DNA of 64,000 bases from NCBI RefSeq assembly GCF_000384295.1, contig NZ_KB913037.1, forward strand, positions 4,722,868 through 4,786,867. The letters are read 5' to 3'. The DNA is from Amycolatopsis balhimycina FH 1894 (GTDB lineage: Bacteria > Actinomycetota > Actinomycetes > Mycobacteriales > Pseudonocardiaceae). The notes beneath the pieces are model-generated. The model saw nothing but the letters and a program-made list of their open reading frames with translations, was not told the DNA's origin and searched no databases. Of this stretch, positions 7,723 to 18,176 are shown one piece after another (position 1 is the first letter of the stretch; every line of letters begins with the position of its first letter). A program made the position numbers and the translations under genes.

Positions 7723-9247
7723 GCTCCGATTCTCGCGGCTGCGCTCCGGCGGGGTCCCGCCCGGGCGGGAACTCCGCCGCGCTCAAGAACAACAGCGCCA
7801 GCGCCGCGGCGGCCACGCCGAGGCCGGCGCACACCCACAGCGTCGCGGCCATGCCGTCGGTGAACGCGGCCCGCGCGGAACCGGCCAGTGCCGGCAGGTG
7901 CAGCTTCGCCGCGACGTCGACCGCGGCGGACGCGCTGCCGCGTACCGCGTCGGCCACCGGCGCGGGCAGGCCGTCGACGGCGACGCCGTCGCGGTAGACG
8001 CCGTTCAGCACGGTGCCCAGCACCGCGACGCCGATGGTGCCGCCGACCTGGCGCAGCACCTGGATCAGCGCCGAACCGGCCCCCGACCGGCCCTCGGTGA
8101 GCGCACCCATCGCCATCGTCATCAGCGGCGGCAGGGTGCACCCGGTGCCGAGGCCGACGACGGTCTCCCAGCCGGCGGTGGCGCCGTAGCCGTCCGACGG
8201 CGAAGTCGCCGAACCCCAGGCCAGCCCGGCCGCGAGCAGCACGAACCCGCCGGTGACGACCCACCGCACGCCGAGCACCGCGACCAGCCGTTCGGCGATC
8301 TTCGCCGCCACCAGCATCCCGCCGATCAGCGGCAGCAACCGCACGCCGGTCTGCAGCGCGTCGGCGCCCTGGACCGCCTGGAACAGCTGCGGGAGCACGA
8401 ACAACAGGCCCATCAGCGCGAAGGACGCCATCGTGGCCAGCACCGCGCCCCAGACGAACCGCGGTTCGCGGAACAACGCGAGGTCGGTGAGCGGCGCGGC
8501 CACCCGCGTCTGCGTCCGGCAGAACACCGCCACGAGCGCGGCGCCCAGCGCGATCAGGCCGTACGTCACCGGGTCGGCCCAGCTGTGCTCGCCGGCGTTG
8601 ACGAAGCCGTAGGTGAGCGCGACCAGCCCGGCCGCCGAGAGCGCGATGCCGGTGAAGTCGATCCCGCCCTGGCCGGAGCCCCGGGTCAGCGGCACGAGGA
8701 ACAGCACCGCGGCCACGCCGACCACGGTCAGCGGGACGTTGACGAGGAACACCGAGCCCCACGCGAAGTGGTCCAGCAGCCAGCCGCCGAGCAGCGGGCC
8801 GAGCGGGATGCCGAGGAACATCGCCATCACCCACGTCGTCAGCGCCTTCGCCCGTTCCTCCGGCGGGAACAGGATGTTCAGCAGCGAAAGCGACAGCGGG
8901 ATGAGGAACGCGGCACCGACGCCGAGTACGACCCGCGCGGCGATGAGCTCCCCCGGCGAACCGGCGTAAGCGCAGCCCAGCGAGGCCAGCCCGAACACCA
9001 CGAGGGCGCCGAGCAGCAGCTTCTTCGGGCCGAACCGGTCGCCGAGCAGGCCGGCCGGCAGCAGCAGGGCGGCCAGCGCCAGCGTGTAGGCGTTCCCGAA
9101 CCACTGCAGCTGCGTGGTCGTGGCACCGAGGTCGACGGCCAGCGTCGGCACGGCGACGTTGAGCACGGTCAGGTCGAGGCCGACGGTCAGCAGGCTCACC
9201 GCGAGCGCGCCGAGTGCCCACCACCGGCGGGGATGAGGTTGAGTCAT
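7703..9247 (-). CDS. MFS multidrug exporter, DHA2 (14-TM) family
   Basis: A 514-residue EmrB/QacA-type drug:H+ antiporter. Motif A GDRFGPKKLLLG follows TM2, the loop RVVLGVGAAFLIPLSLSLL matches motif B, and GIPLGPLLGGWLLD matches motif C of exporters; about 14 TM segments are visible. ATG at 9247 (MTQPHPRRW) is chosen; four more codons upstream are possible. It precedes and overlaps the TetR gene, a common exporter-repressor arrangement. It sits head-to-head with a second MFS gene with a 119-bp gap. Confidence 0.9.
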   Translation of the reverse strand: MTQPHPRRWWALGALAVSLLTVGLDLTVLNVAVPTLAVDLGATTTQLQWFGNAYTLALAALLLPAGLLGDRFGPKKLLLGALVVFGLASLGCAYAGSPGELIAARVVLGVGAAFLIPLSLSLLNILFPPEERAKALTTWVMAMFLGIPLGPLLGGWLLDHFAWGSVFLVNVPLTVVGVAAVLFLVPLTRGSGQGGIDFTGIALSAAGLVALTYGFVNAGEHSWADPVTYGLIALGAALVAVFCRTQTRVAAPLTDLALFREPRFVWGAVLATMASFALMGLLFVLPQLFQAVQGADALQTGVRLLPLIGGMLVAAKIAERLVAVLGVRWVVTGGFVLLAAGLAWGSATSPSDGYGATAGWETVVGLGTGCTLPPLMTMAMGALTEGRSGAGSALIQVLRQVGGTIGVAVLGTVLNGVYRDGVAVDGLPAPVADAVRGSASAAVDVAAKLHLPALAGSARAAFTDGMAATLWVCAGLGVAAAALALLFLSAAEFPPGRDPAGAQPRESEHDVVAI

Positions 9248-9259
9248 AGCGACCCCCAA

Positions 9260-9292
9260 TTGATAGCAACTACCAAATGAGAGTAACTCTCA
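9260..9292. promoter_or_regulatory. two adjacent palindromes, candidate TetR operators
   Basis: A 17-bp imperfect palindrome (9260-9276, TTGATAG-N3-CTACCAA, one mismatch) is followed by a perfect 15-bp palindrome TGAGAGTAACTCTCA (9278-9292). They lie 12-45 bp upstream of the DHA2 exporter start, the usual place for a TetR operator, and in the divergent promoter of the second MFS gene. Confidence 0.6.
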
Positions 9293-9366
9293 AAATCTCC
9301 CGGCGCCAGGGGCTGAGCACGGAAACATGTTGCACGCGCGTACCAACTTGGGTTCTCATCGAGGGC

Positions 9367-10569
9367 GTGTCGCTGCAGCCGTACCGCCGGGTCCTGTCCG
9401 TCCCCCGTGTCCCGTCGACGATGGCGCTGATGTTCCTGGCCCGGCTGCCGATGACCATGAACGGCATGATGATGACGCTGTACATCGTCACCGGGCTCGG
9501 CCGCGGCTACGGCGCCGCCGGGGTGGTCGGCGCCGGCGTCACCCTCGGGACGGGGGTCGGCGCGCCGCTGCTCGGCCGCTGCCTGGACCGGTACGGGCTG
9601 CGCCCGGTGGTCGCGGTCTGCGGGATCGGGACGACGGTGTTCTGGGCCGCCGCGCCGCACCTGCCGTACGCGGCGCTCGCCGCGGTCGCGGTTCCGGCGG
9701 GGATGCTTTCGGTGCCGGCGGGCTCGCTGGCGCGGCAGGTCCTGGCGGTGCTCGTGCCGCTGAAGGAGCGCCGGGCGGCGTATTCGCTCGACACCATCTC
9801 GATCGAAGCGACGTTCATGATCGGTCCCGCGGCAGGCATCGCGGCGATCACGGCGTTCTCACCGACCTGGACGCTCACCGCGCTCGGCGTGCTGTTCGGC
9901 GGCACGGCGTTCCTGATCTGGCTGGTCAACCCCCCGCTCCGCGAGGAGGTCGCCGAGCCGGAACCACTGGGACCCCGGCCGCCGCTGCGCAGCTGGCTCA
10001 CCGGACGGCTGGTGGCGACGCTGCTGATCGCCGCCGGCGCGTTGTTCGTGCTGGTCGGCACCGAGCTGGCGACGCTGGCGGCCCTGCGCTCGAACGGCGA
10101 CCTCCAGGTGACCGGGCTGGTCATCGCGGTGATGTGCACGGCGTCGATCCTCGGCGGCATCGTGCACGGCGCGGTGCGGCGGTCACTGCCCCAGGGCGTG
10201 CTGATGCTGCTGCTCGCGCTGCTGGTGGTGCCGGTCGGGCTGGCCGACCAGCCGTGGTGGCTGCTGATGCTGGTGCTGATCCCGACGAACCTGGTCTGCG
10301 CACCGACACTGGCGGCGACGACCGAGACGGTCAGCCGGATCGCCCCACCGCAGGTCCGCGGCGAGGCCATGGGACTGCAGGACGCTTCGACCCGGCTCGG
10401 CCTGGCCCTGGGCGGCCCGGTGGTCGGCTTCGCGATAGACCACTCGAGCCCGGCATGGGGCTTCGCGGCGGCCGGCCTCGGCGGCCTGGTCCTGGCGGCG
10501 GCCGGCCTGCTGCACCGCCGTTCCCCGGCCCCCGAGCCGGTCCCGGCGCTGGCCGACAGCCGCAACTAG
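9367..10569 (+). CDS. MFS transporter (12-TM type)
   Basis: A 400-residue MFS protein from the GTG at 9367, which is preceded by GAGGG. A 30-codon longer form is open but its N-terminus is polar, Cys-rich and would cover the operator, so it is not preferred. About 12 TM segments. The loop GRCLDRYGLRPV resembles motif A, and LDTISIEATFMIGPAAG and LQDASTRLGLALGGPVVGF are typical of small-molecule exporters. The substrate is unknown. It is divergent from the DHA2 exporter and could share its TetR control. Confidence 0.85.
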   Translation: MSLQPYRRVLSVPRVPSTMALMFLARLPMTMNGMMMTLYIVTGLGRGYGAAGVVGAGVTLGTGVGAPLLGRCLDRYGLRPVVAVCGIGTTVFWAAAPHLPYAALAAVAVPAGMLSVPAGSLARQVLAVLVPLKERRAAYSLDTISIEATFMIGPAAGIAAITAFSPTWTLTALGVLFGGTAFLIWLVNPPLREEVAEPEPLGPRPPLRSWLTGRLVATLLIAAGALFVLVGTELATLAALRSNGDLQVTGLVIAVMCTASILGGIVHGAVRRSLPQGVLMLLLALLVVPVGLADQPWWLLMLVLIPTNLVCAPTLAATTETVSRIAPPQVRGEAMGLQDASTRLGLALGGPVVGFAIDHSSPAWGFAAAGLGGLVLAAAGLLHRRSPAPEPVPALADSRN

Positions 10570-10581
10570 CGCGAGCCCACA

Positions 10582-10646
10582 CGCAAGTCCGTGAATGGCA
10601 CATTGAGGGACTTCAAGTCCCTCAATGTGCCATTCACGGACTTGCG
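10582..10646. repeat. 32-bp-arm perfect palindrome between convergent genes (copy 1)
   Basis: Arms 10582-10613 and 10615-10646 are exact inverted copies around a single central base, with the core GTCCGTGAATGGCACATTGA. A 27-bp-arm copy of the same core occurs at 58428-58486. It lies between the MFS gene and the lipoprotein gene, which converge, so it can serve as a bidirectional terminator. The precise conservation at two distant sites suggests a dispersed element. Confidence 0.85.
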
Positions 10647-10661
10647 ATCTGAGCCTGACCG

Positions 10662-11042
10662 TCAGCCGCAGGCTGCGCGCAGCGCGTCGATCTTCTTGAC
10701 GTTGCGCTGCACCCACTTGGCCACGACGCCGGCGTCCTCGATGCGTTCCTTCTGCACCTCGACGTAGGAGTCGGCCATGCCGAGCAGCGCGTTCTTGACG
10801 TGCTGGTCCTGGACGTTCCCCGCCAGCTCGCGCAGCCGCCGTTCCTTGTCCTCGGCCCGGGCCTTGAACTTGGCCGGGTCGACCAGCGGGTTCAGGTCGG
10901 CGAGCCCGAGCGCCTCCGCGCACGTGCCGACCTTGTCCGCCGTCCTGCTCCCCTGGTCGACCGCGCTGCCGACCTGGTCGCAGCCGCTCAGCAGCAGTGC
11001 GGCCGCGGCCAGCAGCGCGGCCGTGATTCCACCCCTCGTCAT
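10662..11042 (-). CDS. small lipoprotein, unknown function
   Basis: A 126-residue lipoprotein: signal region MTRGGITAALLAAAALLLSGC with lipobox LLSGC, lipidated at C21. The mature domain is helical and charged (KFKARAEDKERRLRELAG, ERIEDAGVVAKWVQRNVKK) and contains two further cysteines (about C42 and near the C-terminus) that could form a disulfide. The start at 11042 is chosen because it gives a proper signal peptide; the longer frame overlaps rtcB. Located 16 bp after rtcB on the same strand, probably co-transcribed. No function recognised. Confidence 0.8.
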   Translation of the reverse strand: MTRGGITAALLAAAALLLSGCDQVGSAVDQGSRTADKVGTCAEALGLADLNPLVDPAKFKARAEDKERRLRELAGNVQDQHVKNALLGMADSYVEVQKERIEDAGVVAKWVQRNVKKIDALRAACG

Positions 11043-11058
11043 CCGGCCAAGGTACCGC

Positions 11059-12249
11059 TCAGCCCTTGACGCAGACCACCTGCTTGAGGTGCGCCACCAC
11101 CTCGACCAGGTCCCTCTGCGCACGAATCACCGTATCGATGTCCTTGTACGCCGCCGGGATCTCGTCGACCACGCCGGAGTCCTTGCGGCACTCGACGCCC
11201 GCCGTCTGGGCCGCGAGGTCGTCGGCGGTGTACAGCTTCTTCGCCTTGGTCCGCGACATCCGGCGGCCCGCGCCGTGCGAAGCCGACTGGAACGACGAGT
11301 CGTTGCCCAGGCCGCGGACGATGTACGAACCGGTCCCCATGCTGCCCGGGATGATCCCGAAGTCGCCCGAGCCCGCCCGGATCGCACCCTTCCGGGTGAC
11401 GAGCAGCTCGACGCCGTCGTAGGTCTCCTCGGCGACGTAGTTGTGGTGGCACGAGATCGCGTCGTCGAAGGTGACCTGCGGGAGCTCGTCACGAACCGCC
11501 TGCTTCACCAGCGCGACCATCGTGGCGCGGTTGCGCGCCGCGTAGTCCTGCGCCCAGAACAGGTCGCGCCGGTACGCCTCCATCTCCGGCGTGCCGGCGA
11601 CGAACACCGCGAGGTCCCGGTCGGGCAGGTCCGCGTTGTGCGGGAGCTTGCGCGCGACGGCCATGTGCCGCTCGGCCAGCTCCTTGCCGATGTTGCGCGA
11701 ACCCGAGTGCAGCATCAGCCAGACCCGGCCCTCGCCGGCGCCACCCTGCTCGAGGCAGACCTCGATGAAGTGGTTGCCGCCGCCGAGGCTGCCGATCTGC
11801 CGCGCGGCCCGGTCGTGCAGCTCCTGGACGCCGCTGTGCAGCTCGCCGAAGCCCTTCCAGAACGCGTCCCAGCCGCCGACGCCGTGCACCTTGGCCGGGT
11901 TCACGGGCGTCTTGTGCAGCCCGAAACCGACCGGCACGGCGCTTTCGACGCGGCGGCGCAGCTTGCCGAGGTCGTCCGGCAGGTCGGTCGCGGTGAGCGA
12001 CGTCCGGACGGCGCTCATCCCGCAGCCGATGTCGACGCCGACGGCGGCCGGCGAGACGGCGTCGCGCATCGCGATGACGCTGCCGACGGTCGCGCCCTTG
12101 CCGTAGTGCACGTCGGGCATCACGGCGACGCCGTGCACCCACGGCAGGTTCGCGACGTTGTGCAGCTGCCGCATGGCCTGGTCTTCGACCGACGTGGGGT
12201 CCGCCCACATCCGGATCGGGACGCGGGCGCCTTCGACAGCGGTGTACAT
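11059..12249 (-). CDS. rtcB: RNA-splicing ligase RtcB
   Basis: A 396-residue 3'-phosphate RNA ligase that joins 2',3'-cyclic phosphate or 3'-phosphate ends to 5'-OH ends with GTP and Mn2+. Metal ligands D73 and C76 (GVDIGCGM), H160 (SLGGGNH), H181 (MLHSGSR) and H269 are present, and H325 in SASHGAGR is the guanylylated nucleophile. The ATG at 12249 (MYTAVEGARVP) follows AAGGGGAGGAAAACC; a longer frame upstream lacks family similarity. It is shorter than E. coli RtcB-type archease-dependent forms; no archease, RtcA or RtcR is adjacent. Function is probably tRNA or rRNA repair. Confidence 0.95.
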   Translation of the reverse strand: MYTAVEGARVPIRMWADPTSVEDQAMRQLHNVANLPWVHGVAVMPDVHYGKGATVGSVIAMRDAVSPAAVGVDIGCGMSAVRTSLTATDLPDDLGKLRRRVESAVPVGFGLHKTPVNPAKVHGVGGWDAFWKGFGELHSGVQELHDRAARQIGSLGGGNHFIEVCLEQGGAGEGRVWLMLHSGSRNIGKELAERHMAVARKLPHNADLPDRDLAVFVAGTPEMEAYRRDLFWAQDYAARNRATMVALVKQAVRDELPQVTFDDAISCHHNYVAEETYDGVELLVTRKGAIRAGSGDFGIIPGSMGTGSYIVRGLGNDSSFQSASHGAGRRMSRTKAKKLYTADDLAAQTAGVECRKDSGVVDEIPAAYKDIDTVIRAQRDLVEVVAHLKQVVCVKG

Positions 12250-12315
12250 GGTTTTCCTCCCCTTGAAGTGCTTGCGGGCCCCAGGATGTCCCGGCCACCG
12301 CGAAAACACCAACGC

Positions 12316-12341
12316 GATTTCTTCGTGAGCAAAAAGAAATC
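12316..12341. promoter_or_regulatory. AT-rich inverted repeat between rtcB and the M48 protease gene
   Basis: GATTTCTT and AAGAAATC (8 bp each, spacer 10) stand out in a very GC-rich background. The site is 67 bp upstream of the rtcB start and in the divergent promoter region. It is either an operator or a hairpin in a leader. Confidence 0.35.
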
Positions 12342-12413
12342 CGCCGAGCCGGTCCTTCGTGCACAATGAGCCGACCGTCCGGGGAGGGGCGGCTGGGGGA
12401 GGATCGATCCATC

Positions 12414-13892
12414 GTGAAGACGTCGTGGCGCGCGCTCGTCGCCGTCGCCCTGCTGGCCGGGTTCCCGGTGCTCGTGTTCCTGGTCGTCGGCGGCCTCGCC
12501 GTGGCCGAGTACCTCTTCTTCCGGCACTCCGGCATCCTGGCGATCAAGCTCGGCATCGTCGCGGTGCCGGTGTCGTACGCCCTGCTCAAGGCCCTGTTCG
12601 CGATCGAGCGGACCCTCGGGGACACGGCGGACGGCGTGCCGGTGACGCGGGCGGACGAGCCGGCGCTGTGGGCGCTCGTCGAGGAGCTGGCCGCCGCGGT
12701 CGGCACCCGGCCGCCGGACACGATCACGCTGGTCAGCCAGGTCAACGCCGGGGTGCGCGAGCGGACCGGGTGGCTCGGGCTGCGGGTGCGGCGGCGCGAG
12801 ATGTTCATCGGCGCGCAGCTGCTCGCCGGCCTGCGGCACGACCAGCTGCGTGCCCTGCTCGGGCACGAACTCGGGCACTACAGCAACCGCGACACCCGGC
12901 TGGCCGGGCTGACCTACCGCGGCCGCCGGTCGATCGAGCGCGCGCTGACCGGGCTCGGCGGCGACGGCTGGTTCGAAGGGCTGGTCCGCAGGCTGTTCGT
13001 GCTCTACGCGAAGCTGTACTTCGCCGTCTCCGCCGCGGTCTGCCGCCGTCAGGAGCTCGCCGCCGACGCCGCCGCGGCCCGCGTCGCCGGCACGACGGCG
13101 ATGACCAGCGCGCTGCGTGAGATCGAAGCCCTCGACATCGCGTGGGACTTCTACTTCGACCGCTACGTCGCGATCGGCTGGGACGCCGGCTACCTGCCCG
13201 ACCGGCTGGCCGGTGGCTTCCAGTCGCTGCTCGCCGACGAGGGCCGCGCCGAGGAGTTCGACCGCGTCCGGCAGAACCCGCCGGCGGAAGAGACTTCCCG
13301 CTACGACACGCATCCGCCGACGGCGGAGCGGATCGCGGCGCTCGAGGCGCTCCCGGAGGTCCCGGGGCGCCCGGACGCCGGCCACCCGGCGAGCGAAATC
13401 CTCCGCGACGCGGCTGCGACGCTGGAGGCGGCGATGGCCACCGGCCTTTCCGACAAGGCGAAGGCCAAGCGCCGCACGGACTGGGCCAGGGTGGTGGACC
13501 TCGGCGTCCGGCACTCCGTCACTCTCGAGGCGGCCAGGATCCTGGGCTCGGGGAAGACGCTGGCGCAGGCCCTCGACCTCATCGACGCCGGCCGGGCCGC
13601 CGAGCTTGCCGACCCGGAGAGTAAGCCGCCGGCGTCGGCCGGTCCCCGGGCCCAGCGCGAGTTCGCCGCCCCCTCGGTTCGCGACCGGTTGTCCACTGTG
13701 GTCAAGGCGTACCTCGCGGAAGCCGAGGTGGCGCACTGGAAGCTGTCCTGGTCCGGCCCGCCCGAATTCGTCGTCGACGAGCCTCACGGCAGCGAGCTGG
13801 CCGCGGCCCTCGACGCCGCGGCGGCCGACCACGACACCGCGCCGCTACGCCGCCTGCTGGCGGCCGTCGGCGCGCTGCCCGTCCGTTCTTGA
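12414..13892 (+). CDS. M48 family membrane metallopeptidase
   Basis: A 492-residue protease. Two N-terminal TM segments (about 7-35 and 42-65) precede the zinc domain, with HELGHY near residue 148 (H, E and H of HExxH) and the third ligand in RRQELAADAAA. This matches HtpX/Ste24-like M48 peptidases, but the ~240-residue C-terminal extension is not part of the standard domain. GTG 12414 follows GGGGGAGGA and is preferred; an ATG at 12366 is open but lacks a ribosome site. The protein downstream starts 9 bp after the stop with its own GAGGAG, so the two form an operon. Confidence 0.85.
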   Translation: MKTSWRALVAVALLAGFPVLVFLVVGGLAVAEYLFFRHSGILAIKLGIVAVPVSYALLKALFAIERTLGDTADGVPVTRADEPALWALVEELAAAVGTRPPDTITLVSQVNAGVRERTGWLGLRVRRREMFIGAQLLAGLRHDQLRALLGHELGHYSNRDTRLAGLTYRGRRSIERALTGLGGDGWFEGLVRRLFVLYAKLYFAVSAAVCRRQELAADAAAARVAGTTAMTSALREIEALDIAWDFYFDRYVAIGWDAGYLPDRLAGGFQSLLADEGRAEEFDRVRQNPPAEETSRYDTHPPTAERIAALEALPEVPGRPDAGHPASEILRDAAATLEAAMATGLSDKAKAKRRTDWARVVDLGVRHSVTLEAARILGSGKTLAQALDLIDAGRAAELADPESKPPASAGPRAQREFAAPSVRDRLSTVVKAYLAEAEVAHWKLSWSGPPEFVVDEPHGSELAAALDAAAADHDTAPLRRLLAAVGALPVRS

Positions 13893-13901
13893 GGAGAAAC
13901 A

Positions 13902-14999
13902 GTGCTGTCATTGTTCAATTCCAAGCGGCGCAAGGCCGCCATCGCGCTGGTGAAGGCCGCGAAGGCCCGCGGGATGAGCGTCGAGGACTACGCGAAGACG
14001 CTCTCCCCGGAGGAACTCGCGCAGTTCGTCCCCCAGGACGACAAACCGAAGGTCGAGATGCCGGACGTCGCGCTGTGGGGTCTCCCGCCGGACAAGGAGG
14101 TGACGGCGGCGAAGTTCGTCGCCGACGCCCGCGTCGCCGAGGCTGTCACGGCCTACCGCGCCGGTGACTGGCAGCCGGCCGCCGCGCTGCTGACGGACCT
14201 CGGCACGGACTGGGACCGCCGGGCGTTCGCGGTCCAGCAGCTCGGGGACGCCGCCGCGGACGACGACGGGCCGCTGAAGGCGTGGCAGGCGTCCGGCAGC
14301 GTGGACGCGGCCGCCGTCAACGCCCAAGGCCTGGTCGCGCTGGCCTGGCAGATCCGCTCGTCGTACACCCCGGAGCACGTCTCCGAGGAGCAGTGGGCCG
14401 GGTTCTTCCGCGTGCTCGAAGACGCCGAAGCCGCGGCACACGCCGCGGTCGAAGTCGCGCCCGAAGATCCCACGCCGTGGTGCACCATGCTGATGGTCGC
14501 CCGCGGACGCCAGTACGGGAACGACGACTTCCGCGCGGTCTGGGCGGAGCTCGTGGCCCGCGACCCGCTCCACCGGCCGGCCCACGAGCAGGCGCTGCAG
14601 TACTGGTGCGCCAAGTGGTTCGGCTCGCACGAGCTGATGTTCGCGTTCGCCGACGAAGCCGTCGAAAAGGCGCCGAAGCTCGCGGGCCTGACCCTCGTCG
14701 CCGCGCACGAAGCGGAGGACAAGGGCGTCGAGGCCTGGAAGAGTGACCGGACCAAGCTGGTCCTGGACGTCGTCCTGCCCTGGCTGGACGGCGAAGGCCG
14801 GGACCACCCGGCGAACCTCCGCGACCGCGCGTACGCGGCGAAGGCGCTGGTGGCGAACGACCGGGGCAACGAGGCTGTCGAGCAGTTCAAGGTGCTCGGC
14901 GTGCACGCGGACGCGCTCGTCTGGGCCTACACCGGCCGCCCGGAACGCGAGTTCCTGAAGACGCGGTACCTGGCCTGCTACGGCGCGACCCGGCCGTGA
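13902..14999 (+). CDS. unknown cytoplasmic protein with TPR-like helical repeats
   Basis: A 365-residue, soluble, strongly helical protein starting at GTG 13902 after GAGGAG. Repeated helix pairs such as RVAEAVTAYRAGDWQPAAALL and EDAEAAAHAAVEVAPEDP resemble TPR units. The C-terminal half is rich in Trp and His (ALQYWCAKWFGSHELMF). It is coupled to the M48 protease gene upstream, so it may be an adaptor or substrate-recruiting partner (inference). No named family recognised. Confidence 0.65.
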   Translation: MLSLFNSKRRKAAIALVKAAKARGMSVEDYAKTLSPEELAQFVPQDDKPKVEMPDVALWGLPPDKEVTAAKFVADARVAEAVTAYRAGDWQPAAALLTDLGTDWDRRAFAVQQLGDAAADDDGPLKAWQASGSVDAAAVNAQGLVALAWQIRSSYTPEHVSEEQWAGFFRVLEDAEAAAHAAVEVAPEDPTPWCTMLMVARGRQYGNDDFRAVWAELVARDPLHRPAHEQALQYWCAKWFGSHELMFAFADEAVEKAPKLAGLTLVAAHEAEDKGVEAWKSDRTKLVLDVVLPWLDGEGRDHPANLRDRAYAAKALVANDRGNEAVEQFKVLGVHADALVWAYTGRPEREFLKTRYLACYGATRP

Positions 15000-15006
15000 A
15001 CTCCCG

Positions 15007-15042
15007 CGAAGGCCCCTCACCGCGATCGGTGAGGGGCCTTCG
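15007..15042. terminator. bidirectional terminator hairpin
   Basis: A 16-bp perfect stem (15007-15022 / 15027-15042) with a 4-base loop lies between the convergent TPR-like gene and asd, 7 bp after one stop and 9 bp before the other. Confidence 0.85.
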
Positions 15043-15051
15043 GCGTGGTCG

Positions 15052-17357
<2,306 letters not shown>

Positions 17358-17497
17358 GCCCGAACCTCCTCGCGGGCCGGGCGGCTCCCTGGTGGGCACC
17401 GGAGAGCCCCCGCGTCCCATGATTTGACCAGGAGCCTACCGGGGCTTCGGCGGCCCGCCACCCTCTTGACGTGGGGCGGACCCCGCCCGCGGGTACC

Positions 17498-17516
17498 GCG
17501 GAAGTAAATCTTCCGC
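17498..17516. promoter_or_regulatory. inverted repeat GCGGAAG-N5-CTTCCGC
   Basis: A perfect 7-bp inverted repeat in the divergent region between ask and the nitroreductase gene, about 140 bp upstream of ask and 64 bp upstream of the other. Candidate operator or attenuator arm; only symmetry is seen. Confidence 0.35.
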
Positions 17517-17579
17517 AACACCAACGAAATGCGCGGAGCCCTTCCTCCCGAGTGATGCACAGCACTCACAGGTAACGTC

Positions 17580-18176
17580 TTGGCCGTGCGGAAACCAGCT
17601 GTGACGAGCGTCCCGATCGCAACCCTGATGGCGGAGCGGTGGAGCCCGCGGGCTTACGACGAGTCGGCTGCCGTCTCCCCGGAACAGGTGAGAGCCCTGC
17701 TGGAGGCGGCCCGCTGGGCGCCGTCGTTCGGCAACACCCAGCCGGCGCGCTACCTGGTGGGCGCTCGCGGCACCCCGTCGTTCGACGCGATCCTGGCGAC
17801 GCTCAATTCGGGCAACCGGGCCTGGGCGCACCGGGCGAGCCTGCTGCTGATCGGCGTGATGGTGCCGACGAACGAGAAGGGCGACGTCCCGTACGCGGAG
17901 TACGGGCTCGGGCTGGCTTCGGAGAACCTCGTGCTGCAGGCGGTCGAGCTGGGGTTGATCGCCCACCAGATGGCGGGCTTTTCGCCGGAGGCGGTCAGCG
18001 CGGCGTTCTCCCTCCCGGAAGACGTCGTCCCGAAGGTGGCCATCGCGGTGGGATCACCAGCCGAGCCGGACGTGCTGGAGGAGGACTGGCGGATCGAGCG
18101 GGAGAAGGCGGACCGGGTGCGGCTGCCGCTGGCGGAGTTCGCCTTCACCGACCAGTGGGGCAAGCCGGCGCTCTAA
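17580..18176 (+). CDS. nitroreductase family protein
   Basis: A ~198-residue FMN-dependent nitroreductase fold. The N-terminal RWSPRAYDESAAVSPEQVRALLEAARWAPSFGN signature binds FMN, and the C-terminal KVAIAVGSPAEPDVL region completes the site. Start is either TTG 17580 or GTG 17586, two codons apart; the latter is plausible. It reduces nitro groups or quinones with NAD(P)H; the natural substrate is unknown. It is divergent from ask and converges with the next gene, sharing a 4-bp overlap at the stops. Confidence 0.88.
   Translation: MAVRKPAVTSVPIATLMAERWSPRAYDESAAVSPEQVRALLEAARWAPSFGNTQPARYLVGARGTPSFDAILATLNSGNRAWAHRASLLLIGVMVPTNEKGDVPYAEYGLGLASENLVLQAVELGLIAHQMAGFSPEAVSAAFSLPEDVVPKVAIAVGSPAEPDVLEEDWRIEREKADRVRLPLAEFAFTDQWGKPAL

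Noticed and set aside
9277..9366. Extended N-terminus of the plus-strand MFS protein
   Set aside because: The added 30 residues are polar with a Cys pair and would place coding sequence over the operator palindrome; GTG 9367 fits better.
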